A stretch of DNA of 64,000 nucleotides from Bifidobacterium vespertilionis (GTDB taxonomy: Bacteria; Actinomycetota; Actinomycetes; Actinomycetales; Bifidobacteriaceae): assembly GCF_008698145.1 (NCBI RefSeq), contig NZ_RZNZ01000011.1, forward strand, positions 44,353 to 108,352. The letters are read 5' to 3'. The position numbers and the translations under genes were made by a program. Positions within the stretch are counted from its first letter, which is position 1, and each line of letters opens with the position of its first letter. Below the pieces are notes generated by a model. It saw only the letters and a program-made list of their open reading frames with translations, made no database searches and was not told the DNA's origin. Of the stretch, positions 50,991-59,513 are shown in pieces.

Positions 50991-53900
50991 ATGAGCGAGA
51001 ACAATCCGAACAAACCCGCGTTCACGCCGTCGCCCGAACAGGCCGCGGTGCTGGACGCGCCCGTGGACGCCGATGTGCTGGTGGTGGCCGGAGCGGGATC
51101 CGGCAAGACGTTCACCATGACCCAGCGCATCATCCGGTTGATCGGGCGCGGGGTGGCGCCGGAGACGATCCTGGGCCTCACCTTCACGCGCAAGGCAGCC
51201 TCCGAGCTGCTGTCGCGCGTGTCCGCGGCCACGGAATCGGCATCGGCGCAATCTTCGGGACGGCAGACCGGCGGCCGTCGCTCCGCGGTGCTCAAGCCGC
51301 AGGTGAGCACGTACGACGCCTTCTTCCAGTCGATCGTGCGCCAATACGGCCTGTTGGTGGGCTTCGACCAGAACACCCAGCCGTTGAGCGAGGCCGGCGC
51401 CTATCAGCTGGCCTGCGAGGTGATCGACGATCGTTTCGATCTGGTGCGTCAGGCCCGCGCCGATGGGTTGGACATGGGGGCGTTCCCCACGCTTGCGGCC
51501 GGCGTGCTCGCGCTGAATAATGCGATCGGCGGATCCATGATCGGCGAGGGGTGCGCGAGCGTGGACGAGGCCATCGACCGCGTGCGCGCGTGGGACCGGG
51601 CGTTTCTGGAACGGCTTGACCAGGCGATCGGCGACCAGCCCGTACCCGACGAGGCGCCCAAGACCCCCTCCAAACCGCGCGGCAAGAAGGATATCGAACG
51701 CAAGCTCGCCCAATGGCGGCAGGCGCGCGATGAAGCCCTGCACGCCACCTGCGTGTACAACTGCGACCAGCTGAGGCAGACCGTGCGCAAGCGCGAGGTG
51801 CTGCTGAGCCTGGTGGAGGCCTATCACGCGGCCAAACGCCGGCTCAACTTGGCCGAATTCGGCGACTTCACCATCGCCGCCTACCAGCTCGTCACCCGTT
51901 TCCCGGCGATCGGCGAGGAGTACCGCCGGCGCTACGGACACGTGCTGCTGGACGAATACCAGGACACGTCAACCACGCAGGCCACGCTGCTGGCCACGCT
52001 GTTTCACGTGCAACAGGGCCCGTGGGCCAATCTCGTCGGCCCGTCGCACAACCCCCGCACGGCCGTGAGCGCCGTGGGCGATCCGTTCCAGTCGATCTAC
52101 GCATGGCGAGGGGCCAGTCCCGGCGCATTCCGCATGTTCCAGCACGACTTCGGCATCGACCCGTCAACCAAGCCGTACGCCTTGAGCGTCACCCGGCGCA
52201 ACGCGGGACTGGTGCTCGATGCGGCCAATGCGCTCACCCTGCCGCTGCGCCGCTCGCCCCGCAGACCCGGCAGCTCGCTGATGCGCGAAGTGGACGTGCC
52301 CGCACTGTCCGCGCTGCCCGGCAAGGAGGATGGCACGATCGGTCTGCTCGGATACCAGACGCTCGGCCAGGAAATCGACGGCGTGGTCCGGTTCATCAAG
52401 GCGGCCGCGGCGAAGTGGCGTGGCGACGGCGCTGGGGTGGACGGTGGCACTGGAGCGGACGGTGTCTCCAAGCCGGACCTCAGCCCGCATGTGGCCGTGC
52501 TGTTCCGCTCCAAAACCCGCATGCCCGTCTTCCGCGAGGCGCTTGAGGCGGCCGGGCTCGCCACGCTTACGGTGGGATATTCGGCGCTGCTGGAGCGGCC
52601 TGATGTGCGCGACGTGCTCGCCATCCTGCATGTGGCCGGCGACCATACCGACGCCGCCTCCCTCATGCGTCTGCTGGCCACCCCGCGCTACGCCGTGTCC
52701 GCCGCCGATCTGGCCGCGCTGGCCGATCTGGCCGAGCGGCTCAACGTGGAGTACCGGTTCCGTGCGCTGGTGACGGCTGGATTGGCGGACGCCGACGTCC
52801 CGCGCGCGCAGTGGGTCGACGCGGTCAAGGCGCATCGCGACGAGGTGGCCAATGCGGTGTTTCTGCCGGACCTCCTGCTGCGCGATGATCTGGCCGCGCT
52901 GCTGGACCGTGCCGTGCAGGCGGGAACGCTGTCCGCAGCCGGAAGCGATGCGGCGATCCGCGCCTCCGATGTCCTTCGGCGTGTTCGTGCCGTGGTGGGG
53001 CATCCTTTGGCGGATGTGGTGCGCACGGCCGTGGCGGCGCTGGATCTGGACATCGACGCCGTGGTGGCGCAGGCGATCGCGCGGCCGGAAGGACCGGTGC
53101 TGCCCGCTATGGCCCATGCGCCCGTGGAGGCGGTGGTCGATCTGGTGGACACGTATGTGCAGGAGATCGTGGAGGGGGCTACGCCGAACCTCAACGGCTT
53201 CATGGCATGGGTCGATTCGCTGCGAGCGGTGCCAGATGAGACGCAGAGCGTGCCGGACCAGCCCGCCGATGTGGTGCTGATGACCGTCCATCAGTCCAAG
53301 GGGCTCGAATGGGACGCAGTGGCCGTGGTGGGGCTGTCCAAGGGCGATTTCCCCAGCAGCCAGGGCGATTATCTGCGTGTGGACGCCGATCCCGATCATC
53401 CGGGACGGCTGGGCGACGATGGGTCGTGGACCCCGCCCGAATACCGTGAATCGGCGCGCACCTGGCTGTCCGATCCGGCTGCGGTGCCCGTGCCGATGCG
53501 CGTGGATGCCGGGATTTTGCCGCGGTTCCCGCACGATGCCGCGGTTGGCGCATCCGGTGAGACCGACGAGGTCTCCGATCCGATCGCCGCGCTCGGCGCC
53601 TTGGACGATGTGGAGACGATCGACGACGAGGTGTTCGGATCCATGCGCGCCGCGGACGACACGGCGTCCGACGCCGATCGCGATGCCTGGTATCTGACGC
53701 AGGGCGAGGAGTATGGCCGCCGTCTGCACGCCGACGAACGCCGGCTCGCCTATGTGGCGCTGACCCGCGCGAAAACCGATGCGCTGCTCACGTTCTGCGA
53801 GTCGGGGTCCGTGAGTCGCGATCCCGTTGCCGCGGGACTGACCAAGCCGTTGGACGTGGAGCGCAAGGCGTCCGATTTCTGGCTGGAGGTGCATGATGCG

Positions 53901-55070
53901 CTGGCCGGGCGCGCGGGGCGGGTGACGGCGGACAGGGCTGTGCGCGAAGCGATTGGGGAAGGCGATGCGGGAAGTGCCGGGGATGCCGCCGCTGGGGGCG
54001 CGGTCCGTCCTGATGCGTCAGGCCGTCCCGACGCGCCGGCCGGCTATTTCCTTGGCGACGATGCGGCGGGCTATGCGCGTGCGGTGGTCGGCGCGGCCTG
54101 GCGTGATCCGCTGGACGCGCACGCCGACGACGTGGTCCCGCTGGCCTGGCCGGGGGAGATGAGCGACAGGGTGGGCGGCGCGCTCGCCCGGTCCGCCGCG
54201 ATGGTGGAGGAACGGATGGCGCGGCATGTGCAGGACGCTGACGGCGGCGGCATGTCCGGCGCATCCGCCGAGGTTCCGGCCGATTCCCTGCTCGCCCGCG
54301 CCCGCATGCTGTGCGATGACGAGGATCTGATGACCGGCGGCCTGACGGGCGTCCCCGCGGCCGATCTGGATGCGGCCGTGAAGGCCCGGGGCATGCGCAT
54401 CGCCGGCGGCGGAAGACAGAGCGTCACGGCCCTGCAGGCGCTCAGCGGCCATCTGTCCGAACGGGAGTCGCGCGACTACTGGCGCGGCATTGTGCGGCCC
54501 ATCCCGCGCGTGGCCTCGCCCAACGCGGAGGCCGGCACGATCTTCCACGCGTGGGCGGAGCGGTTCCTGGATGCGCGGATCGACGCGGACCGTCCCGATG
54601 CGCCTTCCCTGGCAGGGGAGACCGAGGAGCTGGGCGTCTGGCAGCGTCGGTTGCTCGGATCGCCGTGGGCCGAGCGCATGCCGGTGGCGGCTGAGCAGCA
54701 GATCGTGGTCAGCGTGCCCGAACTGGATGGCAAGATCATCAATGGCAAGTTGGATGCGGTGTTCTTCGGCGGACTGTCCGATGCGCCGGGTGCCGGGGCG
54801 GACGCATCGCGCCGCACGATCATCGACTGGAAGACCGGACGCCGGCCCGTCAAGCGTGAGGATGTGGAGCGCAAGCTTGCGCAGCTGGACCTATACCGTC
54901 TGCTGTACTCGCGCGTGGAGGGCGTGCCGATCGAGTCGATCGACGCCGCGCTGTACTACGTGAGCGAGCCGGATCCGTCGCGCCGCACGATCGCGGCCGC
55001 GCGCAAATCCGCCGGGGGGATTCTGGGGCAGCTCGAACTTGAGGTGCCGGAAGGCTCGGACACGGACTGA
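50991..55070 (+). CDS. adnB: AdnB-like ATP-dependent helicase-nuclease subunit
   Basis: A 1359-residue UvrD-family helicase with a complete motor: VVAGAGSGKTFTMTQRI (Walker A), LTFTRKAA (Ia), VLLDEYQDTS (II), VGDPFQSIYAWRGA (III), LMTVHQSKGLEWDAV (V) and YVALTRAKT (VI). The C-terminal RecB-like nuclease has TIIDWKTGRRPVK (about residue 1278). With the preceding gene it should form the AdnAB heterodimer that unwinds and trims double-strand breaks for recombination. Many longer in-frame starts lie inside adnA; ATG 50991, after GAGGCAAACG, is the one giving a normal N-terminus. A strong terminator follows. Confidence 0.9.
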   Translation: MSENNPNKPAFTPSPEQAAVLDAPVDADVLVVAGAGSGKTFTMTQRIIRLIGRGVAPETILGLTFTRKAASELLSRVSAATESASAQSSGRQTGGRRSAVLKPQVSTYDAFFQSIVRQYGLLVGFDQNTQPLSEAGAYQLACEVIDDRFDLVRQARADGLDMGAFPTLAAGVLALNNAIGGSMIGEGCASVDEAIDRVRAWDRAFLERLDQAIGDQPVPDEAPKTPSKPRGKKDIERKLAQWRQARDEALHATCVYNCDQLRQTVRKREVLLSLVEAYHAAKRRLNLAEFGDFTIAAYQLVTRFPAIGEEYRRRYGHVLLDEYQDTSTTQATLLATLFHVQQGPWANLVGPSHNPRTAVSAVGDPFQSIYAWRGASPGAFRMFQHDFGIDPSTKPYALSVTRRNAGLVLDAANALTLPLRRSPRRPGSSLMREVDVPALSALPGKEDGTIGLLGYQTLGQEIDGVVRFIKAAAAKWRGDGAGVDGGTGADGVSKPDLSPHVAVLFRSKTRMPVFREALEAAGLATLTVGYSALLERPDVRDVLAILHVAGDHTDAASLMRLLATPRYAVSAADLAALADLAERLNVEYRFRALVTAGLADADVPRAQWVDAVKAHRDEVANAVFLPDLLLRDDLAALLDRAVQAGTLSAAGSDAAIRASDVLRRVRAVVGHPLADVVRTAVAALDLDIDAVVAQAIARPEGPVLPAMAHAPVEAVVDLVDTYVQEIVEGATPNLNGFMAWVDSLRAVPDETQSVPDQPADVVLMTVHQSKGLEWDAVAVVGLSKGDFPSSQGDYLRVDADPDHPGRLGDDGSWTPPEYRESARTWLSDPAAVPVPMRVDAGILPRFPHDAAVGASGETDEVSDPIAALGALDDVETIDDEVFGSMRAADDTASDADRDAWYLTQGEEYGRRLHADERRLAYVALTRAKTDALLTFCESGSVSRDPVAAGLTKPLDVERKASDFWLEVHDALAGRAGRVTADRAVREAIGEGDAGSAGDAAAGGAVRPDASGRPDAPAGYFLGDDAAGYARAVVGAAWRDPLDAHADDVVPLAWPGEMSDRVGGALARSAAMVEERMARHVQDADGGGMSGASAEVPADSLLARARMLCDDEDLMTGGLTGVPAADLDAAVKARGMRIAGGGRQSVTALQALSGHLSERESRDYWRGIVRPIPRVASPNAEAGTIFHAWAERFLDARIDADRPDAPSLAGETEELGVWQRRLLGSPWAERMPVAAEQQIVVSVPELDGKIINGKLDAVFFGGLSDAPGAGADASRRTIIDWKTGRRPVKREDVERKLAQLDLYRLLYSRVEGVPIESIDAALYYVSEPDPSRRTIAAARKSAGGILGQLELEVPEGSDTD

Positions 55071-55085
55071 GCGGGATTGGAAAAG

Positions 55086-55126
55086 GCATAAGAAAGGCCG
55101 CCGACCTTGCCATGTCGGCGGCCTTT
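55086..55126. terminator. Terminator of adnB and of the minus-strand candidate sRNA
   Basis: AAAGGCCGCCGAC (55093-55105) and GTCGGCGGCCTTT (55114-55126) form a perfect 13-bp stem with an 8-nt loop. The minus strand continues TTTCTTAT, the better T-run; the plus strand has only CTTTCAG. Confidence 0.85.
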
Positions 55127-55240
55127 CAGCCGATAAGAGGACGCCGAAAACGCCCTGCCGGACCAAAGTTCCGCGAAGTTGAACGCTCATCAGTGGCCAT
55201 CTGGAGATACTTCGCGGCCGAAGCACTTTGGCTGTGGCAA
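55088..55240 (-). ncRNA. Candidate structured small RNA, about 150 nt
   Basis: On the minus strand, TATAGT (complement of 55245-55250) is followed by about 150 nt that end at a good Rho-independent terminator. Near the 5' end, CCAAAGT and CCGCGAAGT pair perfectly with ACTTCGCGG and ACTTTGG further on, giving a rod with an asymmetric bulge (GCTTCGG) and a ~29-nt loop. A 24-codon ORF (MATDERSTSRNFGPAGRF...) lies inside, with no Shine-Dalgarno sequence. It is not 4.5S, tmRNA or RNase P RNA by motif. A 6S-like RNA or a regulatory RNA are the options I would test. Confidence 0.45.
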
Positions 55241-55267
55241 GTCCACTATACCTCGGCGTCGGCTTAG

Positions 55268-55296
55268 TTGTCTAATGGTATCAAAATTGATATCAT
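55268..55296 (+). promoter_or_regulatory. Promoter with operator palindrome for the 53-residue membrane protein
   Basis: TTGTCT (55268-55273), a 17-bp spacer and TATCAT (55291-55296). The AT-rich palindrome TATCAA-AA-TTGATA lies in the spacer and runs into the -10 box, with another TTGAT just downstream, so a repressor site is likely. A GGCCGGG/CCGGCC-type hairpin lies in the leader around 55360-55380. Confidence 0.55.
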
Positions 55297-55407
55297 ATTG
55301 ATTTGTCGCACATGTCGAAGCTGTGTTGTCCGAAGCAGAACAGCAGCGTGTGGGCGATCGGCCGGGTCAACCGGCCCGGTCGTCGAGCGATAAGAAAGGA
55401 AGCTCAC

Positions 55408-55569
55408 ATGGCTTCTCCGAAACAATCCGGCCAACCCGGGCATAATCCGGCCCTTGTGATCATTGCCATGATCGTCATCGTTCCCCACGTCGACAGGACG
55501 TGGCTGGCGGTGTGCTTCGGCGCGATCGTCCTGTACGGTCTCGCCGTCGACTGGGTGAACCGGAAGTAG
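55408..55569 (+). CDS. Small membrane protein, 53 residues
   Basis: Starts at the ATG after GAAAGGAAGC, which is a good ribosome-binding site. A polar start (MASPKQSGQPGHNPA) is followed by two hydrophobic stretches, LVIIAMIVIVPHV and WLAVCFGAIVLYGLAV, and the end DWVNRK. I do not recognise a family. It has its own promoter, an operator-like palindrome and a terminator, which supports it being a real, regulated gene. The short protein could modulate a larger membrane complex. Confidence 0.65.
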   Translation: MASPKQSGQPGHNPALVIIAMIVIVPHVDRTWLAVCFGAIVLYGLAVDWVNRK

Positions 55570-55574
55570 CCGGA

Positions 55575-55608
55575 ACTCCAGCGCGGGTTGCCAACCGCGC
55601 CGGAGCTT
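55575..55608 (+). terminator. Terminator of the small membrane protein gene
   Basis: CTCCAGCGCGG and CCGCGCCGGAG pair with one mismatch around a GTTGCCAA-type loop, followed by CTTTC. Confidence 0.7.
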
Positions 55609-55617
55609 TCCGATCGC

Positions 55618-56097
55618 CTACTGGTAGCGCACTTGGCGCCCGCCGGTCTCCATGTCCACGCTGCCGCAGACCAGTTCGACCAGTTGCTGGACGAGCGGGA
55701 AGATCAGGAATGTGGCGCCGATCGACCATAGGTTGAGGAAGATCGTGGAGGCGCCCATCGGCACCAGCACCATGCGGGCGGCGATCATAAGCGCGCCCGT
55801 GATAGGCAGGATCAGATGCGCGACGGCGCCGAAGCGGTTCTTGGTGCGCGACTGGTGCCAGGACACCAGGAGCAGCGGGATGACGATGAGCCACGCGCCC
55901 ACGGACGAGACGAACTCGGAGATGGGCCATCCGCCGGTCGCCGTGGCGCCGGGGATGGCCATCGAGACGGCGAACAGCGCCAGCCCCGCGAACACGGACC
56001 GCTTGAGCGGCCTGTCGTTGATGAGCTCGGAGGCCTTCAGATCGTCCGCATGCTCATTGATGTCGATGTTGTTTGCGTCGCCGTCGCCGTTTGCCAT
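55618..56097 (-). CDS. Membrane protein of unknown function
   Basis: A 159-residue protein with a hydrophilic, acidic 40-residue start (NGDGDANNIDINEHADDL) and four hydrophobic segments: SVFAGLALFAVSMA, VGAWLIVIPLLLVSW, LILPITGALMIAARMVLV and ATFLIFPLVQQLVEL. No family is recognised. The start is ATG 56097 with GGGAAGGG upstream; longer in-frame starts would run into the transporter's 3' end. It lies 34 bp after that transporter on the same strand and may share its transcript. Confidence 0.7.
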   Translation of the reverse strand: MANGDGDANNIDINEHADDLKASELINDRPLKRSVFAGLALFAVSMAIPGATATGGWPISEFVSSVGAWLIVIPLLLVSWHQSRTKNRFGAVAHLILPITGALMIAARMVLVPMGASTIFLNLWSIGATFLIFPLVQQLVELVCGSVDMETGGRQVRYQ

Positions 56098-56131
56098 GGA
56101 AATCCCTTCCCAAAAAAACGTTGTGAAACGA

Positions 56132-57481
56132 TTATACGTCCGCGGTCGGGGACATTCGCATCGCACGCCTGCGGGCCATCAGCCAGCCCACGAAGGCCAG
56201 CGGCACCGCGCATCCGGTGAAGATGAACGGCATCATGAGACCCAAGGCGGGGCCTCCCGCGTCCAGCACCACACCGGCCACGGAGGAGCCGAGCGAGGCG
56301 CCCACCGAACCGCCGGTGGTCACCCACGCGAGTCCCTCGGTGAGCGATTGCGCGGGCACGGATTCCTTGATGATGAGGTTGCCGGTGGCGAACATCGGCG
56401 AAACGACAAGTCCGGCCAGCACCTCGAGCGCGCCGAGCAGGATCAGATGGTTCATGGAGAGGCGGAACGAGACGAATCCGCACGTCAGGATCGCAAGGAA
56501 CTGGACCATGAGCTTCCAGTGGGAGCCCGGGAATTTCACCGAGCCGAACACGATCGCGCCGATGCATGATCCGACAGCGAACATGGCGAGCTGGAGGCCC
56601 ACGAACTGCTCCACGCCCATGGCCTTCATATTCGCGGTTACGGAGACGTCGAACGCGGTGAAGCTCATGTTGAACACCACGAACACCACCACGACGATCC
56701 ACACACCCGGATACAGCAGCGCGCTTCTGGTGCGGGCGTGCGGGCGGCGGTTGCGCTTCAGCAGCGCGTTGATGCGGGGACCGCGGCCGGCGTCCTCACC
56801 GTTGCCGGTGTCCGCGGCCGGGGCGGTGACGTCGACCGGCGTCATGACCGGCGGCTGCGTGCCCTTCAGGGAGAAGAACACCGTGCCGCCGGTGGCGGCG
56901 GCGATCACCGGCACGAACAGCTGGGAGACCGGATTGACCGATGTAGCCAGGAAAGCCGCCAGGATCGGGCCGACGATGAACACGATCTCGTCGATCGCCG
57001 ATTCCAGCGCGTACGCGGTGTTGAGCAGCGAGTCCTCATCCTCTTTGCCGCGCAGTGCATAGGCCCATCGTGTGCGCACGAGGGCACCGAACGAGAACTG
57101 CGCGAGACCGGTGACGACGGCCAGCGCGAACAGGGCCGGGATGGGGATGCGGAAGGCCGCACCGAACGCGAATCCCAGCATCACCACGGTCTGCACCGCA
57201 AGGGCCACCACGCCCACGCGGCGCTGGCCGAACCGGTCGAACAGACGCGCGTAGAACGGCGTGACGATCGCCGCGCAGAAGATGTAGGTGGCGCTCATCG
57301 TGCCGGCCACGGTCCAGTTGTCGTACAGGTGGTTGAGCGCGAGCACGATGCCGAGGCTCATCATGGAGATGGGCAGGCGGGCCACGGCCGCGGAGACGCA
57401 GAACGCCTTCGCGCCGGGCAGACGGAACAGGCTGGCGTACGGGGACTCACGCCGTGTTGCGGGTGCGGCGGGTGCGGTCAC
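56132..57481 (-). CDS. MFS transporter
   Basis: A 449-residue membrane protein with about 12 helices and a long charged loop in the middle (GEDAGRGPRINALLKRNRRPHARTRS). FYARLFDRFGQRRVGVVAL is the motif A-like loop between helices 2 and 3. The pattern of a short helix 1 (VARLPISMMSLGIVLAL) and LNTAYALESAIDEIVFIVGPIL resembles actinobacterial MFS proteins of unknown substrate. It starts at a GTG whose sequence overlaps the stop of the acetyltransferase gene (GTGA), so the two are translationally coupled. An exporter for a product or drug modified by the acetyltransferase is possible but unproved. Confidence 0.8.
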   Translation of the reverse strand: MTAPAAPATRRESPYASLFRLPGAKAFCVSAAVARLPISMMSLGIVLALNHLYDNWTVAGTMSATYIFCAAIVTPFYARLFDRFGQRRVGVVALAVQTVVMLGFAFGAAFRIPIPALFALAVVTGLAQFSFGALVRTRWAYALRGKEDEDSLLNTAYALESAIDEIVFIVGPILAAFLATSVNPVSQLFVPVIAAATGGTVFFSLKGTQPPVMTPVDVTAPAADTGNGEDAGRGPRINALLKRNRRPHARTRSALLYPGVWIVVVVFVVFNMSFTAFDVSVTANMKAMGVEQFVGLQLAMFAVGSCIGAIVFGSVKFPGSHWKLMVQFLAILTCGFVSFRLSMNHLILLGALEVLAGLVVSPMFATGNLIIKESVPAQSLTEGLAWVTTGGSVGASLGSSVAGVVLDAGGPALGLMMPFIFTGCAVPLAFVGWLMARRRAMRMSPTADV

Positions 57482-58194
57482 TTGGCGGCCTCCTCATGGT
57501 TCTCCTGGTTGCCGAAGCCGATCGCCGGCACATCGCCCGCGTAGATGAAGATGTCGTCCATCGTTTCCTGTCCAAGGCGGTTGTCCTCGGGGTGGTCCTT
57601 GGCGTAGCGCTCGGCCACGCGGTCAAGGCCCTTGTGATCGTAGTAGCCCACATCGCAGCTTGAATCGGTGTGCAGGTAGTACCGCCGCACGCCGTGTTCT
57701 GCGAAATGGGTCATCATGCGGCGCCAGAGCGTGCCGCCCACGCCATGGCCGCGCGCATCGGCGGACACCAGGAACAGCTCCACCTCGGCCTGCGTGAATT
57801 CGTTCACGCCGACGGCGTTCTCCATGTCGGTTTCGATCGCATGCCAGTGCAGCGTGTCCTTGAGCCCCATCGCGCCGTGTTCGGTGGCGTTGAGCTCGCG
57901 GTCCACGCGGTCCAGCTCCTCGGAGGCGTTGGGGAACAGCACGGGCTCGCCCACGACGCGCGCCAGGGTTACGCCCATGAAGCGGCCGTCCGCGGTCTCG
58001 GCCACATCCCCGCGCGTGGCGGGCTGGAGGTAGTGCATCACGAAGTGCTTGGACAGCAGCCACGACTCGGGTCTGCCGCCGGTGACCCCCCAGTTGCCCC
58101 AGGTGTCGTCGAAGGCTTGGATGATCTTGTCGATGTCATTCCAGATGAGGGGACGATAGCGTACCGGCGACGTTGCGGTTGCTGCGGCGCACAT
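57478..58194 (-). CDS. GNAT family N-acetyltransferase
   Basis: A 238-residue protein. The acetyl-CoA motif A is in VSADARGHGVGGTLWRRMM (R-G-x-G-x-G), followed by HFAEHGVRRYYLHTDSSCDVGYYDHKG, the usual strand 5 to helix 4 region. An insert of about 40 residues (NATEHGAMGLKDTLHWHAIETD) sits before the motif. The substrate is unknown. AAAGGAG is 8 nt before the ATG. Minus-strand TAGCAT and TATGGT boxes lie 40-50 bp upstream. It is followed by an overlapping MFS gene. Confidence 0.85.
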   Translation of the reverse strand: MCAAATATSPVRYRPLIWNDIDKIIQAFDDTWGNWGVTGGRPESWLLSKHFVMHYLQPATRGDVAETADGRFMGVTLARVVGEPVLFPNASEELDRVDRELNATEHGAMGLKDTLHWHAIETDMENAVGVNEFTQAEVELFLVSADARGHGVGGTLWRRMMTHFAEHGVRRYYLHTDSSCDVGYYDHKGLDRVAERYAKDHPEDNRLGQETMDDIFIYAGDVPAIGFGNQENHEEAAK

Positions 58195-58334
58195 GATTTC
58201 TGCTCCTTTGTGAACGTGCGGCCCTGTGGGAGGACCATACGATGCTAGCAGGGTGGCGTAGACGACGGTCCAGCGTGGGGTGCGCGTGCGGGGCCTGAAT
58301 GCAGGGCCATTCGGAGCGGCGGGTGCGAATTCGT

Positions 58335-58356
58335 ATCGTTATGATATTGTAACGAT
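58335..58356 (+). promoter_or_regulatory. Operator-like palindrome and -10 region before the GH43 gene
   Basis: ATCGTTA (58335-58341) and TAACGAT (58350-58356) are perfect 7-bp arms around TGATATTG. The -10 candidates TATGAT (58340-58345) and TATTGT (58345-58350) lie inside, so a bound protein would block the promoter. Confidence 0.55.
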
Positions 58357-58399
58357 GCACAACAGGCGTCGGCGATGAGGCGACGGGAAAGGATATGAC

Positions 58400-59320
58400 A
58401 TGGCACTTATGAAGGGCGTTCAGCTGTTCCGCGACACGGACGGCAACGTGGCCCAACTGCACGGGATCGGCGTGCAGCGGTTCGGCGACCGCTGGTACGC
58501 GTACGGCGAGATCAAGGTGGGCGGCAACCTGTTCCAGGGCGTGGCCTGCTACTCCACCGCGGATTTCGCGCAGTGGCGCAACGAGGGCGTGGTTCTGCCG
58601 GTGAGTGAGCAGGGAGCGATCGATGGGCCGACGCGCATCATCGAGCGTCCGAAGGTGCTCCGTTGCCCCTCGACCGGCAAGTACGTGATGTATCTGCACG
58701 TCGATGGCGAGGACAACTATTCATACGCGCACATCGGCACCGCGGTCGCCGACTCGCCCACCGGTCCGTTCGAGTTCCTCTCCACGTTCCAGTTCCGCGG
58801 CTACGAGTCGCGTGACATCGGCGTGTTCCAGGACGAGGACGGGACGGGCTACATCCTGTCGGAGGACCGCCCGCACGGCACGCACATCTACCGGCTGTCG
58901 GACGACTACCTGAGCGTGGTGGAGGATGTGGTGTGCCTCAGGGGCACGAACTACAGCTTCGGCTATGAGAGCCCGATCCTGGTCAGGCGCGACGGGGTGT
59001 ACTACTGGTTTGGCTCGCAGCTGACGGGTTGGGACTGCAACGACAACATGTATGCGACGGCGACGGACCTGCATGGTCCGTGGAGCGAATGGCGTCCGTT
59101 CACGCCGGCCGGATCAAAGACGTTCGACTCGCAGTGCGACATCATCGTCCCGCTGGACGGCGCTGACCAGTGGCACGCGACGCGGTTCCTGTACATCGGC
59201 GACCGCTGGCATCCGAAGGATCTGGGCAACTCGGAGCTCGTGACCTTGCCCATCTCGATCGGGGAGGGCGAGGCGCTGCTCGAATGGCATGACGAGTGGG
59301 ACAACGGGCTGGCGGGCTGA
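58400..59320 (+). CDS. Glycoside hydrolase family 43 (subfamily 24-like), beta-1,3-galactosidase
   Basis: A 306-residue five-bladed propeller-type hydrolase. LHGIGVQRFGDRWYAYGE, ERPKVLRCPSTGKYVMYLH and SPTGPFEFL are close to exo-beta-1,3-galactanases. The probable catalytic residues are the Glu of IIERPKV, the Glu of GYESPILV and the Gln of FDSQCDII, the unusual Glu/Glu/Gln set reported for that subfamily. There is no signal peptide, so it should act on imported arabinogalactan-type oligosaccharides. AAAGGA lies 8 nt before the ATG. It has its own operator-like site and converges on the beta-glucuronidase gene. Confidence 0.8.
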   Translation: MALMKGVQLFRDTDGNVAQLHGIGVQRFGDRWYAYGEIKVGGNLFQGVACYSTADFAQWRNEGVVLPVSEQGAIDGPTRIIERPKVLRCPSTGKYVMYLHVDGEDNYSYAHIGTAVADSPTGPFEFLSTFQFRGYESRDIGVFQDEDGTGYILSEDRPHGTHIYRLSDDYLSVVEDVVCLRGTNYSFGYESPILVRRDGVYYWFGSQLTGWDCNDNMYATATDLHGPWSEWRPFTPAGSKTFDSQCDIIVPLDGADQWHATRFLYIGDRWHPKDLGNSELVTLPISIGEGEALLEWHDEWDNGLAG

Positions 59321-59340
59321 GCCGTGGCAGCGGCCCCGCG

Positions 59341-59468
59341 GTCATCCTGAGTGCAAGGGCATCCCTCCGTCATCCTGAGCGGAGCCCGAAAGGGCGGAGT
59401 CGAAGGATCCTTAACTGTGCGCACAAATTAAGGATCCTTCGACTCCGCTGCGCTTTGCTCAGGATGAC
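59341..59468 (+). repeat. REP-like palindromic element, copy 4
   Basis: Half-copy GTCATCCTGAG at 59341, then the core 59369-59468 with GTCATCCTGAGCGG...GGATCCTTAA and AAATTAAGGATCC...GCTCAGGATGAC. Its end overlaps the terminator hairpin. Confidence 0.9.
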
Positions 59469-59509
59469 GGAAAAGGGGAGGACAGGGTCCTGTCCTCCCC
59501 TTTTCCGTC
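59466..59509. terminator. Perfect 21-bp hairpin between convergent GH43 and GH2 genes
   Basis: GACGGAAAAGGGGAGGACAG... is followed after a 2-nt centre by its exact complement. A-rich and T-rich blocks lie within the stem, so it can stop transcription from both sides. Confidence 0.8.
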
Positions 59510-59513
59510 AACG

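Noticed and set aside
55262..55284. tRNA-like D-arm sequence (TTAGTTGTCTAATGGTA)
   Set aside because: No acceptor stem, anticodon arm or T-arm could be found at the right distances; the segment fits a promoter with an operator better.
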